A stretch of 11,737 nt of DNA. Source: Bacteroidota bacterium. GTDB taxonomy: Bacteria > Bacteroidota > Bacteroidia > Bacteroidales > VadinHA17. Location of the stretch: the NCBI GenBank assembly GCA_023430725.1, contig JAEYZD010000169.1, positions 1 through 11,737 of the forward strand, read 5' to 3'. Both the position numbers and the translations under genes were made by a program. Each line of letters starts with the position of its first letter. The stretch's first letter is position 1. The notes beneath the pieces are model-generated. The model made no database searches. It worked only from the letters and a program-made list of their open reading frames with translations, and was not told where the DNA came from. Shown here piece by piece: positions 1-8,143 of this stretch.

Positions 1-1200
1 GTTCTTGCCTGCACCTACACCCACAAGATAATAGTCGTAACCAAGGAACTTGATCTGGGTTTCTGCTGTTGCCCCCGTGATTGTGAAGGTCCTGGTTGCC
101 TCAGGTGCATTCCACAACCCGATACAGTAATCGGTTACCGCACCGGCGTCTGCAGGCCATACGGGCCAGTTGTCAATTATGAACTGACCCTGGCTCACGG
201 TTCCGGGACCTATAACGCTGACATTAAGGATGTTGTCATCCATGGTGCCGGTTGCTGTCATGTAGGGAATAGCCTTAAATGTAACAGTAAGCGTCTGTGT
301 ACCAACAAGCTTTGAAAGGGGAGGGGAGATGAGGTCACCACCGTAACCCGTTTTCCCCACCTTCACAAAACCCTGACGGGCATAGAGCAGCGGAGTGGTG
401 CCGCTACCGGTTGTTGTATTGACACTGCTTGTCCATCCCCTGTCCTTCTGTTCTTGTGTCCAGTTGTCAATCCGTGTTTCACCGGTTGTGGTATAGAAGA
501 CCGGGCTGCCGTAGGCAAGCCAGCTGAAATCCTCCTCAAGTACAACGGTGCCCGGTGACTGGGTCAGGACAACTGTTTTAATAATCTCCGGATACTGGAC
601 TGCTGTGAGTGTCAGGGTGACCTCGCGGGGATCGATGCTGGTGTTCTCTTCCGCAACCAGGGTTATCTTCTGGGTGGTGACTGATTCTTCAGCCAGCCAG
701 GTGTCATCGCTGAGCGAGTAGGTCCATGTGACGTTCGAGGCCACATCAACCGAGAACGGACCTCCGCCGGCAGGAATTGTCACTGCTGCAGGAAGGTTGA
801 TATAAGGAATGTTACCCTCCTGCTCAACGCGAAACATCACAGGCTGTTCATCTCCGTCAACCACAAAGGCAAAGTTGGCAATGCGTGTGTCAAAGGTTTG
901 GTTTGCCTCAACGATGATCTTGAAGATGCCGTCTGCATCACCCTTGTCGGGGAAAGCTTTTACCCATCCGGCGTCCTCCTGTTTGACAACCTGCCACGGT
1001 CTGTTTGACCTGACCACATAAGCCTGTGTCTTGGCCGCCTTGTTGACGGTCAGACCTGTCGGATCACCTTCTATTGTGAAGAAGGGATCTTCCACTATCG
1101 GATCTTCCTTGCATGAAGAGAGCAGGAAGAGAGAGAAGAGGAACAGCGGAAGGATGATCAGCGCTGTATTCTTCAGATTTTTTATGCAATTGTTTTTCAT
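1..1200 (-). CDS. Two-BACON-domain surface lipoprotein, C-terminus cut by window edge
   Basis: The frame is open from the ATG at 1200 to base 1, giving 400 residues with no stop, so the 3' end lies outside the window. The N-terminus is a lipoprotein signal: a basic start, a hydrophobic stretch and lipobox LLSSC with Cys30. KED follows the cysteine and resembles the Bacteroidota surface-export signal. Residues about 44-128 and 129-215 read as two successive BACON-type beta-sandwich repeats, each ending in a strand with a VEQEG or LTQSP-like tail. Residues about 219-400 form a beta-rich region with many Trp, Tyr and Gly, resembling a jelly-roll or choice-of-anchor/binding module; I do not recognise its family. 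The gene starts 19 bases after the SusD stop, with AGAG directly before the ATG. This is the usual place for a surface binding protein of a Sus-like system. A ligand-binding role is inferred from position and domains; no catalytic motif is visible. Confidence 0.85.
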   Translation of the reverse strand, partial: MKNNCIKNLKNTALIILPLFLFSLFLLSSCKEDPIVEDPFFTIEGDPTGLTVNKAAKTQAYVVRSNRPWQVVKQEDAGWVKAFPDKGDADGIFKIIVEANQTFDTRIANFAFVVDGDEQPVMFRVEQEGNIPYINLPAAVTIPAGGGPFSVDVASNVTWTYSLSDDTWLAEESVTTQKITLVAEENTSIDPREVTLTLTAVQYPEIIKTVVLTQSPGTVVLEEDFSWLAYGSPVFYTTTGETRIDNWTQEQKDRGWTSSVNTTTGSGTTPLLYARQGFVKVGKTGYGGDLISPPLSKLVGTQTLTVTFKAIPYMTATGTMDDNILNVSVIGPGTVSQGQFIIDNWPVWPADAGAVTDYCIGLWNAPEATRTFTITGATAETQIKFLGYDYYLVGVGAGKN

Positions 1201-1219
1201 CTCTTGACTGTTTTGCTTG

Positions 1220-2797
1220 TTATTTGCTTCCGGTGATAGCCTCTTTGCTCCACCAGACCGGTGTCTTCATATCATTCTCACCGCCCATTTCCTGCAGAGC
1301 CGCCTCAGCGTTAGCCCCGTTGGTAAGGATTGTGATGTTAGGATAACCCAGGCGGGCAGGAAAGACATTATCATTATAGGTTGTACCCTCTCCGATTGTC
1401 AGGACAGGGTAGCCTGTACGGCGATACTCATGGTATGCCTCCATCCCCACCCAGAAGAGTGCCAGCCATTTCTGGTTGCCAAGGAACTCTTCCTTGTTGG
1501 TAGCAAGATCCCAGGAACCGAGAGGAGATGCAAGGTATGCATCGACGTCGGTTGGTGTTATGCTGACTGCCGGTTCAGAGAATGCTCCCTGCGCGGACCA
1601 CTTCTCCATGGAGGCCCGGACGCCTGACTCATAATAGTTCTTTGCTGCGGCCTGACCGCCGGTGATCCAGCCTTTGAGAGCAGCCTCGGCAAGGATAAAA
1701 TGTACCTCTGCAAAGTCCATGTAGGTTGCGGGAGCGTCTCTTCTGCAGAAGACCTTGTAATTGAGCCATGATGTGCCCCTGTCAACTTCGCTTCTCTCTA
1801 TATCAGTACAACCTGAAACAGTGCCTTTCCATACGTTTGTCGGGTTAACCTGCGCATTCGGGTTCTTCTTCCCAATGATTGGCAGGCGCGGGTCAACGTA
1901 GACCTGGTTGCCGTTAATGTCAGTCTGGACGGTCAGCTTAATGAGCTGTTCGGTCAGTTTTCTTCCGCTGGAGGTGAATTCACTCTCGCTTGTTACCCCG
2001 AAGTTGCTGATATACGGGTCACTGCCGGTGAACTTCACGCTTGCATTGTCAAGATTGGTTGAGAACACAGGGTATTTGGCGGAATTACCAATTATCTCGG
2101 TTATTTTGGTCCCCACATTCATTTCACTGCGTCCTCCGACTCTGCAGAGAAGCCTGAGATAGAGAGAGTTGTTGAACTTTCTCCAGGCTGCCATGTTGCC
2201 GTTGTACATGCCGTCCATAGCAGGATTAAGGAATACAGGATTGGTTGCATAGATGTCATTGGCCTCCTCAAGCACAGCGAAGAGGAATTCATAGACCTCC
2301 TTCTGGGTGTTGAATCCAGGAGTCAGTGTTCCACCCGGTTTTACAGCGGTCAATGCCTCTTCATAGGGAATGCTTCCGAACATGTCAGTCATGTTGGAGA
2401 AGAAGAGCGCTTTGAAAGTCAGAGCTATAGCCTCCAGTGACCTGTCGTTGTGTTCAATTGAAAGGTCATACATATGCTGTACGTTTTTGGCATATGTTGC
2501 ATAATGATTCCAATAGCCGTACCAGTCTCTCGAATCCTCAAGGAAGTACTGGTGTTCCCTGCGTGTTACGCCACCGGTGTGAGCGGTGTACTGCATCAGC
2601 TCGTTGTTGTAGTACCATGTACGGTTAAGCCACTGGTTGGCTGAGTTATAGAGCAGGGGTTCGAACATGCCCGAGGGCTGTATCATCCCCACCAGGGTCC
2701 TGTTCGGATTTGTATTTATCTCCTCGAAATTGCCGGTGCAGGAGTAGAGAGATCCGAGAACAAGCCCGCAGATGATTAATATCTTAAGTTTTTTCAT
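1220..2797 (-). CDS. SusD/RagB-like outer-membrane nutrient-binding lipoprotein
   Basis: The product is 525 residues, a normal SusD length. The signal peptide ends in lipobox LYSC with Cys20, followed by NFEEINTNPN (residues 23-32), a hallmark of the SusD-like group often called SusD-like_2. Other family signatures are MTDMFGSIPYEEAL (136-149), the helix DFAEVHFILAEAALKGW (361-377), QKWLALFWVGMEAYHEYRRTGYP (442-464, the usual SusD C-terminal signature) and TPVWW (512-516). SusD proteins sit on the cell surface as a lid on the SusC barrel and capture ligand. The gene lies 19 bases downstream of the SusC gene, so the two make a standard pair. The ligand cannot be read from the sequence; the neighbours suggest a phosphate ester rather than a glycan. 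Family assignment is firm, ligand is inference. Confidence 0.96.
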   Translation of the reverse strand: MKKLKILIICGLVLGSLYSCTGNFEEINTNPNRTLVGMIQPSGMFEPLLYNSANQWLNRTWYYNNELMQYTAHTGGVTRREHQYFLEDSRDWYGYWNHYATYAKNVQHMYDLSIEHNDRSLEAIALTFKALFFSNMTDMFGSIPYEEALTAVKPGGTLTPGFNTQKEVYEFLFAVLEEANDIYATNPVFLNPAMDGMYNGNMAAWRKFNNSLYLRLLCRVGGRSEMNVGTKITEIIGNSAKYPVFSTNLDNASVKFTGSDPYISNFGVTSESEFTSSGRKLTEQLIKLTVQTDINGNQVYVDPRLPIIGKKNPNAQVNPTNVWKGTVSGCTDIERSEVDRGTSWLNYKVFCRRDAPATYMDFAEVHFILAEAALKGWITGGQAAAKNYYESGVRASMEKWSAQGAFSEPAVSITPTDVDAYLASPLGSWDLATNKEEFLGNQKWLALFWVGMEAYHEYRRTGYPVLTIGEGTTYNDNVFPARLGYPNITILTNGANAEAALQEMGGENDMKTPVWWSKEAITGSK

Positions 2798-2816
2798 TTG
2801 TTGCCTGTTTTTTAAA

Positions 2817-5800
2817 TTAGAATGAGAGTCTCAGGTTCACACCCATTGTACGGGTCATCGGATAGGCGCCTGCCTCAATTCCGCTGAATACGTTGGTGCC
2901 GGTCATCATACCTCCTTCGGGATCGAACTGGGGCCACTTGTCAAGGCTGAAGATGTTCGTGGCGAAGACAGCGATGCTTGCACCCTGGAGTACCCTGGTC
3001 TTCTGGATAAGGGATGCAGGAAGCGCATATTCAAGACGTGCCTCCCTGAATTTCAGGAATGATGTCTCGAAGGTGTGGGCATCACCTGTATAGCGGTCAA
3101 GCACCCTTGCCTGGTAGTAGGTATAGATGCTGTTGGTGACCGTATTGTTAGGCTGACAGACAGCTGAACCGTCCGGATTTGTGGAGATCACGTTGACACC
3201 CTCGGCAACGATGCCGTCATAGCGTCCCTCAAGGGAGTTGGTGAGCTTGCCCTGGTAAGAGAGTATGCCGTGGGTGACTGAGAACCTGTGTCCTCCAACC
3301 TGGTACGAGAAGAGTGCACTGAAAGAAAGGTTCTTGTACCTGAGTGAAGTGCCGAAGCCTCCCCTGAAGTCAGGATTTACCTTACCGAGGAAATTGTTGG
3401 CAGTTGAATTCACTGAAGGAAGACCGGTTGTTGCGTCAAGTATAACCTGTCCTGAGCAGTCAACCTGGTTGCCCTCGTTGTCAAGGTAGTATGAACCCTC
3501 CGGTGCCCTGTTGAGAGCGAAACCGTAAAGCTGATGCATCTCCTGCCCGACATATGAGTAGACGTGCAGCCTTCCGCCGATTGTGGTTCCCATATCGGTC
3601 TCGATGGGCTGTGACGGGTCTATCCTCTCATGCAGGCTGACAAGGGTATTCTTGTTCTTAGCCCAGTTGAAGTGCAGATCCCATGTGAAGTTGCTGGTTC
3701 TGACCGGTGTGCCGTTCAGTGATATCTCAATTCCCTTGTTATTGATCTCGCCGGTATTGATTGTCATCGTTGTAGCTCCTACAATCGGGTCTATCTCAAG
3801 CGGGTAGATCTGGTCGGTTGTGGAGGAGCTATAGAGCGCTAGGTCAATTCCAAGACGATTTTTGAAGAGCCTGGCATCAAGGCCGAGTTCCCAGCTCTCT
3901 ACGTTTTCAGGCTTTATCATCGGGTCAACTATCACAGAGGGAGTTGTAAAACCGCCACTGATCGAGGATGATCCGTAATACTGGTCAAGTGAATATGGTC
4001 CTGTATCATTGCCAACATTTGCCCATGAGAGACGCAGCTTCGCCATATTGACCGCCGGCAGGTTGCTGCGGAAGTCAAACATCTGATCAATAAGCATGCT
4101 GAAAGCAACCGAAGGATAAAAATAGGACCAGTTCTTTGGCGCAAGTGTGCTCGACCAGTCGTTGCGTCCGGTAACATCAAGGAAATAGGTGTCATCCCAA
4201 CCAAGGTTCACAAATCCGTAAAGGCTGTTTATCATCTTATAACTCCTGTAATTGGAGGGGTCAGGATAGATACCCTGGGGTACGTTGTCAATATGATATA
4301 CACCGTCAATATTCAGCTCGTCAAGCTGTACTGTGTTGCTTCTGTAATGATAGCTCATGTTATTGCCCCCGAAGGCTGTCATGGTTGTCAGTCTTCCGTC
4401 GAGCAGGTTGATCTGGTACTTCAGAAGGAAGTCGCTGTTGGCTTCGAAGTTGGTGAAGCCCTGTTCGCGGTAGAATCCGTTCTCCCATCCAAAAGTCATC
4501 TTCGGTTTCCTCTGTGTACGGAATTCGTTGCTGAGGTCAATACCTGTTCTCAGATCAAGTGTCAGCCCTTTGGCCAGTTTTGCAGTGAAACCCATTGTTC
4601 CGAAGACCCTGTCCTTGTCTGTTGTATTGAGTTCTTCATAAAGCACCCTGTAGGGGTTGTATGATCCTGTTCCTGCAAAGACAAGGCTGTTTCCGTTCTC
4701 TGAGATGGTGGCGTTTCTGTTGATTGCATTGAACCTGCCCTCAAAGTACTCATTGCGCCAGTCAGCCATGGAGTTGGAATTGTATCCCCACATCAGGTTG
4801 TACATTACTGTTGTCTGGTGATAACCGGCCATTGGCATGTTGTCACTGTCAGTGCGGTAGTAGTTGACCTTTGTCCTGAAATCAATCCACTTGTTTACCG
4901 GTGTCTCAAACGAGAAGGCATATGCCTGTTTCTGATAACCGGTGTTCGGCAGAATCCATTTGTTCCTGGTGTCAGTCACAGAGAAGCGGATATTCTGCCC
5001 TTCTCCGTTGCTGCCGCTGATGGCGATGGAGTTATTCAGAGTCACCCCGTCCTGGAAGATGCCGGTGAACCAGTCATCCTTATATACAAAGGGTGTCTTC
5101 ACTATCTCACCTGTCTCCCAGTTCTTGCCCTCATACTGGTAACGGAGCTTGTCAGCACTGAACTCCTCACCCCACGCATAGCGCGAAAGGTTTCTCGGTG
5201 GGTAGTCGGTTGTTCCGACAAGACTCGGATCAAGTGTCCAGAAGTTGTATTCATTAAGGCCCATGTCGGAGCCTGATCCAAACTGTGTCTGGAAATCTGG
5301 CCAGTACCCTGCTCTCTCCATAACGACGGATGAGTTTACAGTTACACCGATACCCTTGGTTTTGCGTCCTGACTTGGTTGTGATAATAACGGCACCATTG
5401 GCTGCCCGCGATCCGTAGAGCGCTGTGGCTGCCGGGCCTTTCAGTACGGAGACCGATTCGATGTCATCAGGATTAAAGTCGCTTGCCCCGTTACCGTAGT
5501 CTACGGGGAAATCGGATCCGGAGTTTGTATAGCTGCTGCTTGATGATGTGGCAGTAGTTCCTGACCTCACCGGTACGCCGTCAATCACGAAGAGAGCTTC
5601 GTTACTGCCATACTTGAGTGACGCATCGCCTCGCAGTGTGACTCGCATCGAGCTGATGGGTCCTGAGCTGGCGCTGTTGAATGTAAGACCTGCAACCTTG
5701 CCGGCCATACCGCTGAGCCAGTTGGTGGATACAACATTTGTTAGCTCTTCGCTGCCAACCTTGCTGACAGCATATCCAAGTGATTTTTCCTCACGTGTAA

Positions 5801-6149
5801 TGCCGAGCGCAGTGACAACCACCGCAGATACCTCAATCGCCTCCTCCTGCAGTGTAACATTGATGACACTCCTGTCACCAACGGTTACTTCCTGCTTCAC
5901 GTATCCAAGGAACTGGAATTCCAGTACGGCACCTGCACCGCTCACCCTGATTGAATAGACTCCGCGGGAGTCAGTACTTGTGCCGGTAGTGGTTCCCTTA
6001 AGCACAACAGTAGCCCCGAATATTGGGGTTGCACCGTCAGGCTCAAAGACCGTTCCTGTCACCTGCCTCTCCTGACCCATCACCGGTAACATTACCAGTG
6101 CCATCAGGAATGTGGCAAGAATAATCTTCAGATCTGGTTTGAATTTCAT
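2817..6149 (-). CDS. SusC/RagA-family TonB-linked outer-membrane transporter
   Basis: The product is 1110 residues, slightly longer than many SusC proteins. It has a cleavable signal peptide (about 1-25, ending VMG before QE). A carboxypeptidase-regulatory-like beta domain follows (about 28-102, with the usual VTGTVFEPDG opening and FLGY near 80-83). Next comes the SusC segment VVVTALGITREEKSLGY (110-125), then a plug domain (about 117-262) that includes LFVIDGVP (186-193) and SRAANGAVIITTKSG (247-261). The rest is a large beta-barrel ending in LRLSF with a terminal Phe, as expected for BAM-assembled barrels. It would import ligand captured by SusD, using TonB/ExbBD energy. The ATG at 6149 gives a full signal peptide. 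The 32-base gap before it is the largest in the operon, and there is no Shine-Dalgarno sequence, which is normal in this phylum. The substrate is not determinable from sequence; the phosphoesterase neighbours suggest an organophosphate. Confidence 0.97.
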   Translation of the reverse strand: MKFKPDLKIILATFLMALVMLPVMGQERQVTGTVFEPDGATPIFGATVVLKGTTTGTSTDSRGVYSIRVSGAGAVLEFQFLGYVKQEVTVGDRSVINVTLQEEAIEVSAVVVTALGITREEKSLGYAVSKVGSEELTNVVSTNWLSGMAGKVAGLTFNSASSGPISSMRVTLRGDASLKYGSNEALFVIDGVPVRSGTTATSSSSSYTNSGSDFPVDYGNGASDFNPDDIESVSVLKGPAATALYGSRAANGAVIITTKSGRKTKGIGVTVNSSVVMERAGYWPDFQTQFGSGSDMGLNEYNFWTLDPSLVGTTDYPPRNLSRYAWGEEFSADKLRYQYEGKNWETGEIVKTPFVYKDDWFTGIFQDGVTLNNSIAISGSNGEGQNIRFSVTDTRNKWILPNTGYQKQAYAFSFETPVNKWIDFRTKVNYYRTDSDNMPMAGYHQTTVMYNLMWGYNSNSMADWRNEYFEGRFNAINRNATISENGNSLVFAGTGSYNPYRVLYEELNTTDKDRVFGTMGFTAKLAKGLTLDLRTGIDLSNEFRTQRKPKMTFGWENGFYREQGFTNFEANSDFLLKYQINLLDGRLTTMTAFGGNNMSYHYRSNTVQLDELNIDGVYHIDNVPQGIYPDPSNYRSYKMINSLYGFVNLGWDDTYFLDVTGRNDWSSTLAPKNWSYFYPSVAFSMLIDQMFDFRSNLPAVNMAKLRLSWANVGNDTGPYSLDQYYGSSSISGGFTTPSVIVDPMIKPENVESWELGLDARLFKNRLGIDLALYSSSTTDQIYPLEIDPIVGATTMTINTGEINNKGIEISLNGTPVRTSNFTWDLHFNWAKNKNTLVSLHERIDPSQPIETDMGTTIGGRLHVYSYVGQEMHQLYGFALNRAPEGSYYLDNEGNQVDCSGQVILDATTGLPSVNSTANNFLGKVNPDFRGGFGTSLRYKNLSFSALFSYQVGGHRFSVTHGILSYQGKLTNSLEGRYDGIVAEGVNVISTNPDGSAVCQPNNTVTNSIYTYYQARVLDRYTGDAHTFETSFLKFREARLEYALPASLIQKTRVLQGASIAVFATNIFSLDKWPQFDPEGGMMTGTNVFSGIEAGAYPMTRTMGVNLRLSF

Positions 6150-6181
6150 AGATTAGTGGTTTTAAGTTGTTTATTTAGAGT
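6150..6181 (-). other. Largest intergenic gap in the operon; no signal seen
   Basis: These 32 bases separate the calcineurin-like phosphoesterase stop from the SusC start. They are AT-rich. I see no inverted repeat that could be a terminator, no match to the Bacteroidota -7 element TAnnTTTG and no Shine-Dalgarno sequence. The gap therefore supports continuous transcription of the upstream enzymes into the SusCD pair, although a weak internal promoter inside the upstream gene cannot be excluded. Confidence 0.55.
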
Positions 6182-8131
6182 TTATTGCATTAACCAGGTA
6201 AATGCTTTTGGCCGGGTCATGGTCTCGGTGTACACATTCCCGAACCTGTCAGTCACCTTTATCTCAAGGGTTGATGTGGCTGATGATGCACGCACCCTGA
6301 ACATATGAGCCGTGTTGCCTGTGATGAATGAGCTCGTGGGTACCGCTCCTACATTGAGCCGTTTTGCCTCGTATGATATTATGTGAAGCGGATCCTTTGC
6401 CGAAACCCTTTGAACAGTCAGAGGGGTAACGCCCTCTGTGACCTCGACGGTCCACTCCGGATCATAACCCCACACATTGATAAGCACGTCATTCACCTTG
6501 TTTGGCGAAGCATATTCACCTGCATATTCTGCCAGGGCAGCATCGGTTGAACCGGGGGCGAAGGCAGCAGCGGTGATGTGAACCTCATTGAGGTCATAGC
6601 TCCTGAACTGGTAAGTGGCCGGTTTGCCGGCGCTCTTGTAATACCATGTCAGACTGCGTCCGTCGTTTTCCCAGACACCGTAACCGCCCGGACTCCCGTC
6701 CTTGCAGATATGATTGCCGGCATACCCGGTCTTGCCGGTCCACCACCAGGTGGCGCTGACAGCAGCCGTGTTGTGCTCAATCACCTGGCCCGATTCAACC
6801 GTATAGTTGATATGGGTGTGACCGCTGACGAAATGAACCTCATCAAAGTCTTGCACCATTGTGAGAAGCGTACTGCCGTTGTTCAGGGCCACACTGCTGA
6901 CCTGTTCACCGGATGAATTGAGCGTCGGGTTACTGTAGAGGGGAGCGTGGATGAAGATTACAAGCGGAGTGGTTTTGTCTGTGACAGCCATCAGGTCTTT
7001 CGCCAGCCAGGTGGTCTGAGCCGTGATTACAACATCGTTATAGTTCCTTTCACCGACGACGCCCTGAGCTCCTCCCGAGTTAATGTACTGGATGTTGTCA
7101 AGAACCACATAATGCACCTGCCCCAGGTTGAATGAATAATATGTGGGGCCGATTATCTCCCTGAAAGGAGACTCCGATGGGAGATCTCCCTGGATATACG
7201 GGTCATTGTCGTGATTGCCGATGACGTTGAACATCGGGCAGTTCAGCTTCTTCATCTCTGACAGGTAGTTGTCAAGCCGGAAGTTGTTCTCATACCAGTA
7301 GACATCCCAGGTCATATCGCCCAGAGGCACGCCGTAAACCCGGATTCCGGCAGAGGTGTATGAATCAATAGTTGAATTTATATCAGGAATGAACCCGTTG
7401 CTGAACTGCGTCAGGTCATCATTGCGGTTCGCCAGGTGCCAGTCGGCCAGGGTCAGAACCACATGTTTGCTGTTATCCGTTCGAACCAGTGAGAAGTCAT
7501 GCTGCTCAACTGAAGTGCCCGGGGTAAGTCTCCTGAAGAATTGCGGGATATTGTCACTTGCAGCAATCTCATAGTTGCCGGGAATTGATATGAAGACAAA
7601 TCCGTTCTGCTTGGCTGAAGGAAGATAGTAGATCCCCTGGCTGTCGGTCACAGTCACCTCCACTCCGTCACTCACCACAACACCCGGAACGCCCTCACCG
7701 TCACAGTAGACGACTCCTTTCAGTGACATGCCGGGCTTGTCAGGAATGCCGGTATCAGCGATCACGTTTACAGTTAGTGTTCCAAGCAGGAGGCTGTCGA
7801 TTCCCCTCTTTACAGTAAGTTTGTATGAACCGGAGGTGACTCCTGAAGGAAGAGTCAGGGTTGCGCCCTGCTCAGTTACAGAAGTAATTACGGCTGTATA
7901 GGTCTTGCCTGCATCGGTGGTCAGTACAAAGATTACCTGGTCATTGACCGCGAATCCTTTTCCTGTGATTGTTATTTCACCGCCGACAGGCACGCTCAGG
8001 CTTGATGGTATCGAAATTCCTGTGATCTTAAGCCCTTCGTCAACGGGGGGTGGCGGATCTTCCTTGCAACCCGTACAGGCTGCTGTTACTGCCACAAAAA
8101 AGAGAACCAGTATTTTTTTGATATCTGTCAT
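6182..8131 (-). CDS. Lipoprotein calcineurin-like phosphoesterase with N-terminal IPT/TIG-like domain
   Basis: The product is 649 residues. The signal peptide contains two candidate lipid-attachment cysteines, Cys19 (AAC) and Cys22 (followed by KEDPPPP). The second is followed by a likely surface-export signal. Residues about 34-124 look like an IPT/TIG immunoglobulin-like domain. Residues about 136-215 match the MetallophosN type (GVVYCDGEGVPGVVVSDG, then TDSQGIYYLP). The calcineurin-like catalytic domain spans about 222-460 with the full metal-ligand set: D230-x-H232, GD at 271-272, GNHD at 305-308, H395 in IHAP and GHTH at 437-440. Residues about 465-645 form a MetallophosC-type beta domain. 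The catalytic set is intact, so it should be an active metal-dependent phosphomono- or phosphodiesterase; the substrate is unknown. The ATG at 8131 lies 12 bases after the GDPD stop. Its place between GDPD and SusC suggests work on the same phosphorylated ligand. Confidence 0.93.
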   Translation of the reverse strand: MTDIKKILVLFFVAVTAACTGCKEDPPPPVDEGLKITGISIPSSLSVPVGGEITITGKGFAVNDQVIFVLTTDAGKTYTAVITSVTEQGATLTLPSGVTSGSYKLTVKRGIDSLLLGTLTVNVIADTGIPDKPGMSLKGVVYCDGEGVPGVVVSDGVEVTVTDSQGIYYLPSAKQNGFVFISIPGNYEIAASDNIPQFFRRLTPGTSVEQHDFSLVRTDNSKHVVLTLADWHLANRNDDLTQFSNGFIPDINSTIDSYTSAGIRVYGVPLGDMTWDVYWYENNFRLDNYLSEMKKLNCPMFNVIGNHDNDPYIQGDLPSESPFREIIGPTYYSFNLGQVHYVVLDNIQYINSGGAQGVVGERNYNDVVITAQTTWLAKDLMAVTDKTTPLVIFIHAPLYSNPTLNSSGEQVSSVALNNGSTLLTMVQDFDEVHFVSGHTHINYTVESGQVIEHNTAAVSATWWWTGKTGYAGNHICKDGSPGGYGVWENDGRSLTWYYKSAGKPATYQFRSYDLNEVHITAAAFAPGSTDAALAEYAGEYASPNKVNDVLINVWGYDPEWTVEVTEGVTPLTVQRVSAKDPLHIISYEAKRLNVGAVPTSSFITGNTAHMFRVRASSATSTLEIKVTDRFGNVYTETMTRPKAFTWLMQ

Positions 8132-8143
8132 TCAAACTTTTTT

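Noticed and set aside
4818..5276. Plus-strand open frame of 152 codons opposite the SusC barrel
   Set aside because: It is antisense to a well-supported SusC coding frame and has no homology features.
1220..6149. Interpretation of the SusC/SusD pair as an ordinary polysaccharide utilisation locus
   Set aside because: No carbohydrate-active enzyme is present in the window and all neighbouring enzymes are phosphoesterases; it remains possible that such enzymes lie outside the window.
8112..8119. A-run in the first codons of the calcineurin-like gene (minus strand), considered as a phase-variation tract
   Set aside because: The seven-A run encodes ordinary Lys-Lys-Ile codons of a signal peptide; it is too short and too common in such positions to claim slippage.
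8132..8143. A-rich gap between GDPD and calcineurin-like genes, considered as a terminator
   Set aside because: There is no preceding hairpin, and on the transcribed strand the run is A, not U, so it cannot act as an intrinsic terminator for this operon.
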